DNA of 64,000 bases. Source: Nitrosospira sp. Nsp11 (GTDB lineage Bacteria > Pseudomonadota > Gammaproteobacteria > Burkholderiales > Nitrosomonadaceae). Below the pieces are notes generated by a model. That model searched no databases. It worked only from the letters and a program-made list of their open reading frames with translations, and was not told the DNA's origin. The position numbers were made by a program, and so were the translations under genes. The stretch's first letter is position 1. Every line of letters starts with the position of its first letter. Positions 17,936-27,721 of the stretch are shown here, piece by piece. The stretch lies in contig NZ_FRBV01000007.1 of NCBI RefSeq assembly GCF_900142705.1, forward strand, positions 1 through 64,000, given 5' to 3'.

Positions 17936-20803
17936 TTAAATTTTTTCGCGAAACGCTGCCACTATCAATTCGTTCTGCTGAAATTTGTGTTTCGCCAGAT
18001 ACCCTACTGCCGGGGAGGCTGACGACGGCCGCAACGCATAGCCTAAACTTTGGTCGGGACGCTTGTGCCGCAGCAGATAGTGCTGAATACGGTGCCAGGC
18101 GCCCTGGTTGCCGGGCTCCTCCTGACACCAGAGTATATCTTTAGCTTGAGAATAGCGGTCAACCTCAATCTGGAAATCGTCATGTGGAAAAGGGTACAAC
18201 TGCTCGATACGAACAATTGCGATATCCTTGATTCCGTGTTGCCGGCGATAAGCCAGCAGTTCGTAATATATTTTGCCGCAGCAGGCGATGACGCGCCGTA
18301 CATTTTGGGGATCGAGCTTGTCCATCTCCGGAATCACGTTCCGGAAACTGCCGTTGGCCAGATCTTCGAGACTTGAGAAGGACTCCTTATGCCGCAGCAG
18401 GCTTTTAGGACTCATGATGATAAGCGGCTTGCGCATTGGCCGGATCATTTGCCGCCGAAGCATGTGAAACATCTGTGCGGAGGTGGATGGAACGCACACC
18501 TGAATATTGTATTCGGCGCAGAGTTGCAGAAAACGCTCCAGCCGTGCGGAGGAGTGCTCGGGCCCTTGCCCTTCATAGCCGTGCGGCAGCATCATCACCA
18601 GGCCGCATAGACGGCCCCATTTGGCTTCGCCGGAGGCGATGAACTGGTCTATTACAACCTGCGCACCGTTTGCAAAATCGCCAAACTGCGCTTCCCATAC
18701 TACCAGTTCATTTGGTTCCGCGGTTGTATAGCCGTACTCGAAGCCCAGCACGGCTTCTTCCGAGAGTACAGAATCGATGATAACGAAACCGGGTTGCTCG
18801 GGAGCAATATGGCGAAGGGGAACGTACGTTCCCTCGTTCCATCGCGCCCGGTTCTGGTCATGCAGCACAGCATGGCGGTGAAAAAAAGTTCCACGTCCCG
18901 AATCTTGTCCGGAAATGCGCACCGCATATCCGTCTTTCAGAAGCGCCGCATAAGCAAGGGTTTCAGCCATTCCCCAATCCAGCGGTAATTTTCCTTCGCC
19001 CATCAAACGGCGGTCGGCGATGACCTTTTCCACCCGTGCATGTAACTTGAACTTGGAGGGAATATCCGTTAACCGCGTGGCCAGATTTTTTAATTCCGCT
19101 ATCGGCAGCCCGGTCTGCACCTTCATGTCCCACTTGTTATTCTTCAGGAAGGGTGTCCAGTCCACCGCGTTCGAAGATTTGTAGCCATAAAGAATGGTTT
19201 TGTTGGGGTTGCGGCCTCTATCCATGTCATCCCGATAGGCTTTTACCATCAGCTCGGCCTGGCCGGCGCCGATGACGCCTTCGGCTTCCAGTTTGTCGGC
19301 ATAGAGCTTGCGCGTGCCGGGATGGCGGCCGATAATCTTGTACATCAGCGGTTGAGTCACCATGGGTTCGTCCTGCTCATTGTGGCCGAGGGTGCGAAAA
19401 CAAACCATGTCCACGACCACATCCTTATGAAACTTCATCCGAAAATCAAGCGCAATCTCAGCCGCCATGACGACTGCCTCAGGGTCATCCCCGTTGACAT
19501 GGAGAATCGGCGCTTCGATCATTTTTGACACATCAGTGCAATAAAGTGTAGAGCGCGTATCACGTGGATCAGAAGTTGTGAAACCGATCTGGTTATTGAT
19601 AATGACGTGTATCGTGCCACCGGTACCGTAGCCGCGCGTTTGCGACAGATTCAGGGTTTCCATCACCACGCCCTGAGCCGAGTATGCAGCGTCGCCATGC
19701 AGAAGCACAGGCAGCGCCAGATCGCCCTGCCTGTCTCGCAGACGCTGCTGACGGGCGCGCACCGAGCCTTGCACTACCGGGTCTACAATTTCCAGATGTG
19801 ATGGGTTGAATGCCAGCGTCAGGCGCATCGTACCGCCCGGAGTGGATACCGCGGAAGAAAAACCCTGATGATATTTGACGTCGCCTTCAGTCAGGTCCTG
19901 CGCATATTTGCCTTCGAATTCCTGGAACAGATCGCTCGGCAACTTCCCCAATGTGTTGACCAGGACATTAAGCCGTGCGCGATGGGCCATGCCGATGATA
20001 ACCTGCTGCACGCCCATCTGGCCCGCGCGCTGCAGCAGGTTATCCAATAGCGGAATCAGGCTTTCGCCGCCTTCGCCGGAAAAGCGCTTCTGTCCGACAT
20101 AGCGTGTGTGCAGATACTTTTCCAATCCTTCTGCCGCATTGAGGCGTTCCAGGATATGGCGTTTGTATTCAGGGGAAAACCGGGATTGTGCGCGCGAACC
20201 TTCGATACGATTCTGTATCCACCGTTTTTGCTCGGTATCGGTAATGTACATATACTCGACACCGATACTGCCACAGTAAGTTTCCCGCAGTATGCGCAGA
20301 ATGTCCGCCAACGATGCGCGCGGCGGACCGATCAATGAGCCGGTGCCAAAAACCGTACTCATGTCCGCTTCTGTCAGCCCGTAATAGGTGGGTTCAAGTT
20401 CGGGAATATGCGGCTTTTCCTGATGTTTGAGGGGGTCGAGGTCAGCATGGCGCACCCCCAGGAAACGGTATGCATTGATGATTTGTAATACCGCTATCTG
20501 TTTGCGTTCCGTTTCCAGGTCGTAATCGTCCTGTAGAAATTCCTGATCGGGGCTATGTCCGCTGAGGCGCCAGGGCGCTGCCGCTGGTCGGCTGAACGAT
20601 TCGACTTCCGATGAGTACGAAACATTTTGAGAAGCCTGTCCAGCAGATCCGCCCGTTCCGTCTGCCTGCCGCAGTTTGTCGAAGTATGCATGCCATTCCG
20701 GCGGAACCGATTCCGGATTTTGCATGTACTTTTCATAAAGCCCTTCAATGAAGGACGCATTGGTACCGAACAGCAAGGAATCCTCAAACAGTTGCTTCAT
20801 CAT
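17936..20803 (-). CDS. sucA: 2-oxoglutarate dehydrogenase E1 component
   Basis: A 955-residue thiamine-diphosphate enzyme that decarboxylates 2-oxoglutarate and transfers succinyl to the SucB lipoyl group. The start at MMKQLFEDSLLFGTNASFIE matches the family N-terminus and has GGAGAT upstream; a longer frame would run into gltA. The ThDP region HGDAAYSAQGVVMETLNLSQ and the histidine-rich GMAHRARLNVLVNTLGK are visible, as is the C-terminal half with FEYGYTTAEPNELVVWEAQF. Ammonia oxidisers were long thought to lack a functional complete TCA cycle, but here E1, E2 and E3 are all intact in one operon. Confidence 0.97.
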   Translation of the reverse strand: MMKQLFEDSLLFGTNASFIEGLYEKYMQNPESVPPEWHAYFDKLRQADGTGGSAGQASQNVSYSSEVESFSRPAAAPWRLSGHSPDQEFLQDDYDLETERKQIAVLQIINAYRFLGVRHADLDPLKHQEKPHIPELEPTYYGLTEADMSTVFGTGSLIGPPRASLADILRILRETYCGSIGVEYMYITDTEQKRWIQNRIEGSRAQSRFSPEYKRHILERLNAAEGLEKYLHTRYVGQKRFSGEGGESLIPLLDNLLQRAGQMGVQQVIIGMAHRARLNVLVNTLGKLPSDLFQEFEGKYAQDLTEGDVKYHQGFSSAVSTPGGTMRLTLAFNPSHLEIVDPVVQGSVRARQQRLRDRQGDLALPVLLHGDAAYSAQGVVMETLNLSQTRGYGTGGTIHVIINNQIGFTTSDPRDTRSTLYCTDVSKMIEAPILHVNGDDPEAVVMAAEIALDFRMKFHKDVVVDMVCFRTLGHNEQDEPMVTQPLMYKIIGRHPGTRKLYADKLEAEGVIGAGQAELMVKAYRDDMDRGRNPNKTILYGYKSSNAVDWTPFLKNNKWDMKVQTGLPIAELKNLATRLTDIPSKFKLHARVEKVIADRRLMGEGKLPLDWGMAETLAYAALLKDGYAVRISGQDSGRGTFFHRHAVLHDQNRARWNEGTYVPLRHIAPEQPGFVIIDSVLSEEAVLGFEYGYTTAEPNELVVWEAQFGDFANGAQVVIDQFIASGEAKWGRLCGLVMMLPHGYEGQGPEHSSARLERFLQLCAEYNIQVCVPSTSAQMFHMLRRQMIRPMRKPLIIMSPKSLLRHKESFSSLEDLANGSFRNVIPEMDKLDPQNVRRVIACCGKIYYELLAYRRQHGIKDIAIVRIEQLYPFPHDDFQIEVDRYSQAKDILWCQEEPGNQGAWHRIQHYLLRHKRPDQSLGYALRPSSASPAVGYLAKHKFQQNELIVAAFREKI

Positions 20804-20834
20804 GGCTGGAGATCTCCTGGCTGGCAGAGCGAGA

Positions 20835-22136
20835 CTACTTGCGTAACGCAATCGAGACTACATCTCGTGTGGTGGCCCCAGTATAGAGCTGACGTGGTCG
20901 CCCTATTTTATAGTCCGGATCGGAAATCATTTCGTTCCACTGGGCAATCCAGCCTACCGTGCGTGCCATGGTAAAAATGGCAGTGAACATGGAGACTGGA
21001 ATTCCCAAAGCACGCTGCACAATGCCGGAATAAAAATCAACATTGGGATAAAGTTTCTTGGAGATGAAATATTCGTCTTCAAGCGCAATTTTCTCCAGTT
21101 TCAGCGCCAGCTTGAACAAGCGATCGTCGTGCAGCCCCAGTTCGCTCAGCACTTCATGGCAGGTTTCGCGCATCAGCTTGGCGCGGGGATCAAAATTTTT
21201 GTATACACGGTGGCCGAAGCCCACCAGCCTGAAACTGTCATTTTTGTCTTTAGCGCGCTCGATGTACTCGCCGATGCGCGAGTCGTCCCCAATTTCCTCC
21301 AGCATGTTCAGGCAGGCTTCGTTTGCTCCACCATGCGCAGGTCCCCATAAGCAGGCGATACCGGCTGAGATGCAGGCAAATGGATTGGCGCCGCTAGAGC
21401 CGGCAAGCCTCACGGTGGAAGTGGAAGCGTTCTGCTCGTGATCGGCATGCAGGATCAAAATACGATCCAGCGCTCGCGCAAGCACCGGGTTGGGCTTATA
21501 TTCCTCGGCGGGCGTGGCGAACATCATGTGCATGAAGTTTTCCGCATAGCTAAGATCGTTGCGCGGATATACGAAAGGCTGGCCGATATTATATTTATAG
21601 GTCATTGCCGTAATGGTAGGTAGCTTTGCTACCAGCCGGAAGGCCGACAGTTCACGGTGGTTGGCATCGGAAATATCCATCGCGTCATGATAAAACGCCG
21701 ACAATGCGCCGACTACGCCGACCATCACCGCCATGGGATGGGCATCACGGCGAAAACCGGTAAAAAAGCGCGCGAGTTGCTCATGCACCATCGTATGATC
21801 TTTGATGGTCTTGACGAACGCGGACTTCTGACTTCTGGTCGGCAGTTCTCCATTCATCAGCAAATGGCACACTTCCATGAAATCACATCGCTTGGCCAAT
21901 TGCTCGATCGGGTAGCCCCGATAAAGCAGAATGCCCTTATCGCCATCAATGAAAGTTATTTTGGAACTGCAACTGGCGGTGGACAGGAAGCCGGGGTCGT
22001 AGGTGAATACCCCGCTCTTGGCATGCAGAGTACGAATGTCTACCACATCCGGGCCCATACTGCCGGCCATGATAGGAAATTCAGCCGGATGATTGCCGTT
22101 ATCCAGATTGAGAGTCGCTATATGTTTTTGCTCCAT
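20835..22136 (-). CDS. gltA: Citrate synthase
   Basis: A 433-residue type II (hexameric, Gram-negative style) citrate synthase. Catalytic histidines are in [15 protein letters not shown] and [17 protein letters not shown], with the Asp in the C-terminal half. The N-terminal domain ([20 protein letters not shown], then GYPIEQLA) is characteristic of the NADH-sensitive form, although inhibition is not shown by sequence alone. The ATG follows a strong GGGGGGAA purine run. It lies 31 bp upstream of sucA. Upstream is repeat element A copy 2, then sdhE. Confidence 0.97.
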   Translation of the reverse strand: MEQKHIATLNLDNGNHPAEFPIMAGSMGPDVVDIRTLHAKSGVFTYDPGFLSTASCSSKITFIDGDKGILLYRGYPIEQLAKRCDFMEVCHLLMNGELPTRSQKSAFVKTIKDHTMVHEQLARFFTGFRRDAHPMAVMVGVVGALSAFYHDAMDISDANHRELSAFRLVAKLPTITAMTYKYNIGQPFVYPRNDLSYAENFMHMMFATPAEEYKPNPVLARALDRILILHADHEQNASTSTVRLAGSSGANPFACISAGIACLWGPAHGGANEACLNMLEEIGDDSRIGEYIERAKDKNDSFRLVGFGHRVYKNFDPRAKLMRETCHEVLSELGLHDDRLFKLALKLEKIALEDEYFISKKLYPNVDFYSGIVQRALGIPVSMFTAIFTMARTVGWIAQWNEMISDPDYKIGRPRQLYTGATTRDVVSIALRK

Positions 22137-22191
22137 GTCGTTCCCCCCTTATTTTCTTTTCAGCAAAAAAAGCCGCGATGATGCAATTAAA

Positions 22192-22336
22192 CCTAAATCC
22201 GGTAGTTGGGCAGGGTGGAGTGTGTTCAATCCACCCCGTAGCCAACTCACCAGAAAGGTGAAGGCCAAGTGATAAAAAAAGTCGTTATGGATCATAACGC
22301 TAAACTGAAAAATAAGCGATCAACTGCCGGATTTAG
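22192..22336. repeat. MITE-like inverted-repeat element, family A copy 2
   Basis: CCTAAATCCGGTAGTTG at 22192-22208 and CAACTGCCGGATTTAG at 22321-22336 form the terminal inverted repeats. The interior (AGAAAGGTGAAG, GATAAAAAAA, ATAACGCTAAAC, AAATAAGCGATC) aligns with the copy at 3480-3601 in the same orientation. This copy carries about 23 extra bases near the left end. Its right end is 1 bp from the sdhE stop codon. The long dyad could terminate or stabilise the sdh transcript before gltA. Confidence 0.78.
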
Positions 22337-22337
22337 A

Positions 22338-22571
22338 TTAAATAGTCCGCAAGAGATGCAATACGGGTTGCAGTCTCATATCCTCCGCTTCTTTTTTTAG
22401 CGCGATCATATCCCACAAGTCATTATCAGGAAGATCCAGCAATATTTCAAATTGCCGGAGCTCGGCTTCATCCAGTTTAACGTAATACGCATCCATAAAC
22501 CGTTGCAGCACGATATCCAGTTCCAGCAGGCCACGACGGCAACGCCATCGGGCACGCTCCAGTTTCCTCAT
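22338..22571 (-). CDS. sdhE: FAD assembly factor for succinate dehydrogenase
   Basis: A 77-residue protein of the SdhE/Sdh5 (YgfY, DUF339) family, which promotes covalent FAD attachment to SdhA. The family motif appears as WRCRRGLLELDIVLQRF (RGxxELD), followed by LDLPDNDLWDMI. It overlaps the sdhB stop codon by 4 bp, so it is translationally coupled to it. The stop codon abuts repeat element A. Confidence 0.93.
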   Translation of the reverse strand: MRKLERARWRCRRGLLELDIVLQRFMDAYYVKLDEAELRQFEILLDLPDNDLWDMIALKKEAEDMRLQPVLHLLRTI

Positions 22572-23263
22572 ACCGTTCTTTTAACCATCATATCTTTGAT
22601 CCGTCCGATGGCGCTGGTGGGATTCAATTCCTTGGGGCATACATCGACGCAGTTCATGATGGAATGGCAGCGGAACAGGCGGTAGGGGTCTTCCAGATAA
22701 TCCAGGCGCTCAGCTGTGGCCTGGTCGCGGCTGTCGGCGAGAAAGCGATATGCCTGCAACAGTCCGGCTGGGCCCACGAATTTATCAGGATTCCACCAGA
22801 ATGAAGGACATGCAGTGGAGCAGCATGCGCAGAGTATGCATTCGTATAGTCCATCCAGCTTTGCCCGGTCTTCAGGCGATTGCAACCGCTCGGTTTCCGG
22901 GGGGGGGTCATTGTTGATGAGGTAAGGCTTGATCGAATGATATTGCTGGAAAAATTGCGTCATATCCACGATCAGGTCGCGTATCACGGGAAGCCCGGGC
23001 AATGGCCGCAGTTCCACGGGCTCTTTCAACCCGGCTACTGGAGTAATGCACGCCAATCCGTTGCGTCCGTTGATATTCATTCCATCCGATCCGCATACCC
23101 CTTCACGGCAGGAACGCCGCAGGCTCAAGCTGTCATCCACGGTTTTTATTCGGATGAGCGCGTCCAGCAGCATCCTGTCCGCCGGTTCCAGCGCGATGTC
23201 ATAGTCCCGCATATAAGGTTTTTCGTCCTTGTCGGGATCGAAGCGAAAAATGGAGAATTTCAT
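22568..23263 (-). CDS. sdhB: Succinate dehydrogenase iron-sulfur subunit
   Basis: A 231-residue SdhB that carries electrons from SdhA to the membrane quinone site. Three cysteine groups are visible: SCREGVCGSDGMNINGRNGL for the [2Fe-2S] centre, then CILCACCSTACPSFWW and CHSIMNCVDVCPKEL for the [4Fe-4S] and [3Fe-4S] centres. In most relatives it directly follows sdhA, but here zwf and glgP lie between them. The glgP terminator at 23382-23415 means sdhB-sdhE needs readthrough or its own promoter in the 118 bp before it. Confidence 0.97.
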   Translation of the reverse strand: MKFSIFRFDPDKDEKPYMRDYDIALEPADRMLLDALIRIKTVDDSLSLRRSCREGVCGSDGMNINGRNGLACITPVAGLKEPVELRPLPGLPVIRDLIVDMTQFFQQYHSIKPYLINNDPPPETERLQSPEDRAKLDGLYECILCACCSTACPSFWWNPDKFVGPAGLLQAYRFLADSRDQATAERLDYLEDPYRLFRCHSIMNCVDVCPKELNPTSAIGRIKDMMVKRTV

Positions 23264-23381
23264 AGTTTGTTAACCTTTCGGCGGATGTAAGAAGATATCG
23301 GGCGCTACTCTTGCGATACGCAAGGGATAACACATAGACGTTTCCTCATCAAGCACCCGTGATAGAAAAACGCAAACAACC

Positions 23382-23415
23382 GACCAGCCGGAAAGACATT
23401 TGAGACTGGCCGGTC
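23382..23415 (-). terminator. Rho-independent terminator after glgP
   Basis: On the minus strand, GACCGGCCAG (23415-23406) can pair with CCGGCTGGTC (23391-23382) around a 14-nt loop, with one G-U pair and one mismatch. It is followed by the T-rich GGTTGTTTGCGTTTTT. It starts 5 bp after the glgP stop codon, so it should end the zwf/glgP transcript before sdhB. Confidence 0.7.
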
Positions 23416-23420
23416 AATCT

Positions 23421-25904
23421 TTACTCGACAGGAATGACCTGTTTTGCATCCCAAATCTTGCTGGCATATTGCATGATGGTATGGTCACTGGAAAATTTAC
23501 CCATGTTGGCAATATTCAGAATTGCCTTTCGTATCCACTCGTCCTGATTCTGGTATGCGATCGCAACCTTTTCCTGGCAAGCGATGTAAGAGGCATAATC
23601 CGCCAACAGCATGTACTTGTCGCCGCCCTGCAAGAGAGAATCTACAATAGGTTTAAAGCGGCCCGGCTCACTTATGGAAAAAAAGCCCGAAGCGATCATA
23701 TCCAGCGCCGTCCGCAATTCCGCGTTATCGTGGTAAAAATCCCACGGACGATAACCCTTTACTTTCGCCTCGGCGACCTCCGCCGCCGTGAGGCCAAATA
23801 TGAATATGTTGTCCTCCCCGACTTCGTTGCGGATTTCGATATTTGCGCCATCCAGGGTGCCGATTGTGAGTGCGCCATTCAATGCCAGCTTCATGTTCCC
23901 GGTACCGGAAGCCTCTGTACCTGCTGTTGAAATCTGCTCGGAGAGGTCTGCCGCCGGAATCATTTCTTCCGCGGTCGATACATCGTAATTGGGTATGAAT
24001 ACCACTTTCAGACGGCCGGCTACCTTTGGATCGTTATTGACGATATCCGCGATGTCGTTGATAAGCTTGATTATGAGCTTGGCCGTGGCGTAGCCGGGCG
24101 CCGCCTTGCCACCGAAAATTACGGTACGCGGGACGTAGTGGGCATCTGGATCCTCACGAAGGCGGTTATATAGTGTGACAATATGCAGCACGTTGAGAAG
24201 TTGCCGCTTATATTCATGAATACGTTTGATCTGGACGTCGAACAGCGAATCTGCGCTGATATCAATGTTGTGCTTTTGCTTCAGCATAGTGACGAATCGC
24301 TCCTTGTCCGCGCGCTTCACGGCAGCGAACTCCTCGCGGAAAGAAGCCTCGTCGGCAAGCGGAATCAGATTTTTCAACTGACTCAAGTTCTTGACCCAGC
24401 CAGCGCCGATGCGTGAAGTAATAAGTTCAGCCAAGCGTCGATTAGCCTGATTCAGCCAGCGGCGCGGCGTAATACCGTTGGTGATATTGATGATCTTGCC
24501 GGGAAAAAACCTGTCGAAATCCGCAAATATGGTCTGCTTCATCAGTTCGGTATGAATTTGTGCTACCCCGTTCACTTTATGGCTACCTATAATGGCAAGA
24601 TGTGCCATGCGGACCCGCCTGCCTCCTTCCTCGTCAATGATGGACATGCGACGCAGTATTTCGGTATCGCCAGGATATCGGTGCATCACATCTTTCAGAA
24701 AGCGACGATTGATTTCGTAGATGATTTGCATATGGCGCGGCAGGACATTCTCGAACAGGGTGACCGCCCACGTTTCGAGTGCCTCGGGCATCAGCGTATG
24801 GTTGGTATAGGCGAAAGTGCGGATCGTGATATCCCACGCTTTGTCCCAGTCGAGACGGTGCAAATCCACCAATATGCGCATCAGCTCCGGAATGGCGATG
24901 GCGGGATGCGTATCATTCAGCTGGATCGCGACTTTGTCCGGAAGGGCATCGAAATTGGTCTGGTACTTGTTATAGCGATAGAGGATGTCATGCAGTGAAG
25001 CGCATACGAAGAAGTATTGCTGTTTCAGGCGCAGTTCGCGCCCCATTGCCGTGGTATCGTCGGGATAGAGCACTTTGGACAAGTTTTCGGAATCGTTCTT
25101 ATCCTCCACCGCTTTGACATAATTGCCCTCGTTGAAGTAGCGTAATTCGAAATCGCGCGTGGCTTTCGCAGCCCATAAACGCATGTTGTTGACAGTGTGG
25201 GTGCCATAGCCGGGGATAGGGGTATCAAATGCCATCGCCATTACGTCATCGGTATCGATCCAGTGATAGCGCGCTACACCATTCTCATCTTCATATTGAA
25301 CCACACGACCGTGAAATTTGACCTGATGCAACACCTCGGCGCGGGGGAACTCCCAGGGGTTGCCGTAGCGTAACCAGTTATCCGGATGCTCCACCTGCCT
25401 GCCGTCCTCGATACGCTGGGCAAACATGCCGTATTCGTAGCGAATGCCATAGCCGTAACCCGGGAGGCTGAGTGTCGCCATGGAATCGAGGAAGCAGGCA
25501 GCGAGACGTCCCAGGCCGCCATTTCCCAACGCGGCATCCGGCTCTATTTCACGTACTTTGTCCAGGTCGATCCCCAAATCATTGCACGCCTCCCGGAATT
25601 GCTGATCAAAACCGAGATTATGTACGCTATTCATCAGGGTGCGCCCCATCAGGAACTCCAGGGAAAAGTAATAGACACGCTTGGCGTCATTGATGTAATA
25701 GCTGCGCATGGTCTCCATCCAGCGGTCGATCAGGCGGTTGCGCACCATATAGGCCGCAGCAAAGAATCTGTCGCGATTGATAGCGGTAATGGTGTCTTTG
25801 CCTACCGAATAGGTCAGGCCGTTGGAAAGAGAGTGTTTGATCGAATCCGTGTCGAAACCAACTTTTTCATGGTCAAAAATGGAAAGCTTTAAGGGATTAT
25901 TCAT
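23421..25904 (-). CDS. glgP: Glycogen phosphorylase
   Basis: An 827-residue GT35 enzyme releasing glucose-1-phosphate from glycogen. The PLP-lysine segment TEASGTGNMKLALNGALTIG is intact. N-terminal EFLMGRTLMNSVHNLG and the long core ALGNGGLGRLAACFLDSM match bacterial glgP/malP. It sits between zwf and sdhB, inside the succinate dehydrogenase locus. With zwf 79 bp upstream, it likely feeds glycogen carbon toward the oxidative pentose phosphate route. A terminator directly follows. Confidence 0.97.
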   Translation of the reverse strand: MNNPLKLSIFDHEKVGFDTDSIKHSLSNGLTYSVGKDTITAINRDRFFAAAYMVRNRLIDRWMETMRSYYINDAKRVYYFSLEFLMGRTLMNSVHNLGFDQQFREACNDLGIDLDKVREIEPDAALGNGGLGRLAACFLDSMATLSLPGYGYGIRYEYGMFAQRIEDGRQVEHPDNWLRYGNPWEFPRAEVLHQVKFHGRVVQYEDENGVARYHWIDTDDVMAMAFDTPIPGYGTHTVNNMRLWAAKATRDFELRYFNEGNYVKAVEDKNDSENLSKVLYPDDTTAMGRELRLKQQYFFVCASLHDILYRYNKYQTNFDALPDKVAIQLNDTHPAIAIPELMRILVDLHRLDWDKAWDITIRTFAYTNHTLMPEALETWAVTLFENVLPRHMQIIYEINRRFLKDVMHRYPGDTEILRRMSIIDEEGGRRVRMAHLAIIGSHKVNGVAQIHTELMKQTIFADFDRFFPGKIINITNGITPRRWLNQANRRLAELITSRIGAGWVKNLSQLKNLIPLADEASFREEFAAVKRADKERFVTMLKQKHNIDISADSLFDVQIKRIHEYKRQLLNVLHIVTLYNRLREDPDAHYVPRTVIFGGKAAPGYATAKLIIKLINDIADIVNNDPKVAGRLKVVFIPNYDVSTAEEMIPAADLSEQISTAGTEASGTGNMKLALNGALTIGTLDGANIEIRNEVGEDNIFIFGLTAAEVAEAKVKGYRPWDFYHDNAELRTALDMIASGFFSISEPGRFKPIVDSLLQGGDKYMLLADYASYIACQEKVAIAYQNQDEWIRKAILNIANMGKFSSDHTIMQYASKIWDAKQVIPVE

Positions 25905-25983
25905 GATTTATCCTGTTGGATTTACGATAAATACAAAGATGTCCATTAGAAGATACTGCTTTCATAAAACAGATACGGCAGCA

Positions 25984-27498
25984 TCAATAAGCTTGCAAAT
26001 CAGCGCCTTCGGGGTCAAGGGAGTGGCGCCAAAACTGATCGTCACTATCAAATAGGCGATAGGTACCTCGCGGCCCCCAACTGCCGGCGTGATAACCGTT
26101 GATGAAATCGCGCTCCATCGCCCATACCTTGATAATGGGATCGACTGCGCGCCAAGCCCATTCCACCTCATCAATACGAAGAAATAATGAATGATCGCCT
26201 TGCATCACGTCCAGCAGCAAGCCCTCGTAGGCGTCATGTTCCTGTTCGCTTTCCTTGCGGTATGTGGCATCCAGGCTGATGGTGCGAGTCGTCAGATCAA
26301 ATCCTGGCACTTTTACCTGAAGTTCCATTTTCAAGGAGTCATTGGGCTGAATTCCCAGCATGATCCAGTTTGGGCGTGATGACTCGTGATGCTCCTGGTG
26401 CATTCGACGCAGCAAATCCTGAGGCGGCCTCTTGAAGCGGATACAAATTGCGGAACTGTTTTCCGCCATGCGTTTGCCGGTACGCAGATAAAACGGTACG
26501 CCAGCCCAACGCCAATTGTCGATGAACAGCTTCAGTGCCGCATAAGTTTCCGTGGCGCTGTCCGGCGCCACGCCGGGTTCGTCCACATAGGCGGGAACGG
26601 GTTTGCCATCAATGATGCCGTTGGTATATTGGCCGCGAAAGGCATGGGCGTGTACCGAATTTTGCGTGATCGGCCGTATTGCTTGCAGCACTTTTACTTT
26701 TTCGTCCCGCAAATGTTCTGCAGCCAAAGTTACCGGCGGTTCCATCGCCACCAGGGCGAGCAACTGCATCAGATGGCTCTGGATCATGTCGCGCAGCGCC
26801 CCGGCACCCTCGTAGTAGTCGGCGCGCCCGGCAATGCCCTGGGTTTCCGAATGCGTAATTTGCACATGGTCAATATAATGATTGTTCCATATCGGCTCCA
26901 GCAATATGTTAGCGAAGCGAAATACTATTACGTTTTGCACCGTACCCTTGCCCAGGTAGTGGTCGATGCGATAAATTTGCGGTTCATTCAAATGCCGGTA
27001 CAGGCTCCCCTGCAAAGTCTGTGCACTCAGCAAGTCATAGCCGAAAGGTTTTTCAATTACCACGCGGCACCAGCCCCTCTGTTGATTAAGCAACCCTATC
27101 ACGCCGAGCTTGTCGATAATCGCCGGGAAAGCCGAAGGTCGAACGGCCATGTAAAACACGGTGTTAGGTGGAAAGCCGGGGGTTTCTTCCAATACTTGCT
27201 TTAATCTGAGATAAGCATCGCCGTTGCCCGGGGGGTTGGCATGGTAATGCAAGCGGGCACTAAAACGCTCGAAGGCCTGCTCATCAATGCCATCCGCAAA
27301 TTTGGACCGAAGCATCTTCGATACCTCCGCGATCCACTGACCATTGCTCCATGGTTCAAGGCTACAACCCAGTATCGCCATTTTTTCGGGCAAACGCCCG
27401 GCTACGTCCAGTCGAAACAGCGCAGGAATCAATTTGAGCCGCGACAGGTTCCCGCTCGCTCCGAAGATCACCAAGACGCAAGGTTCAATAGTTTTCAT
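25984..27498 (-). CDS. zwf: Glucose-6-phosphate 1-dehydrogenase
   Basis: A 504-residue enzyme making 6-phosphogluconolactone and NAD(P)H. The nucleotide fold starts as VIFGASGNLSRLKLIPALF (usually GASGDL, so Asp is replaced by Asn17). VVIEKPFG and the active-site RIDHYLGKGTVQN follow. The normal PROSITE-type motif is DHYLGK followed by Glu, Gln or Lys; here residue 185 is Gly. Other catalytic features (QSHLMQLLALVAME) look intact, so it is probably active but divergent. It lies between sdhA and glgP, oriented with them. Confidence 0.95.
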   Translation of the reverse strand: MKTIEPCVLVIFGASGNLSRLKLIPALFRLDVAGRLPEKMAILGCSLEPWSNGQWIAEVSKMLRSKFADGIDEQAFERFSARLHYHANPPGNGDAYLRLKQVLEETPGFPPNTVFYMAVRPSAFPAIIDKLGVIGLLNQQRGWCRVVIEKPFGYDLLSAQTLQGSLYRHLNEPQIYRIDHYLGKGTVQNVIVFRFANILLEPIWNNHYIDHVQITHSETQGIAGRADYYEGAGALRDMIQSHLMQLLALVAMEPPVTLAAEHLRDEKVKVLQAIRPITQNSVHAHAFRGQYTNGIIDGKPVPAYVDEPGVAPDSATETYAALKLFIDNWRWAGVPFYLRTGKRMAENSSAICIRFKRPPQDLLRRMHQEHHESSRPNWIMLGIQPNDSLKMELQVKVPGFDLTTRTISLDATYRKESEQEHDAYEGLLLDVMQGDHSLFLRIDEVEWAWRAVDPIIKVWAMERDFINGYHAGSWGPRGTYRLFDSDDQFWRHSLDPEGADLQAY

Positions 27499-27721
27499 TC
27501 TGTATTCCCTCTTGTTTTATCGCTGGCGCCGAAGCGGTGCAAATTCTGAAAACATGACTGGCGACAGCCATGACCATTTTTGTCTTATCTGGCCATTCTT
27601 AAATGTCCCATCTATACCCGGTTTTCGTTTGACATGGGACGCTCTTGACTTTCGTTATTGCAATTTTTGATGCGTTTAAAACAGTTGATGCTTAATTAAA
27701 ATCCGTGGTTGTTTGTTTTCG

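Noticed and set aside
26386-27204. 272-codon plus-strand reading frame
   Set aside because: Antisense to zwf, no ribosome-binding site or recognisable domain.
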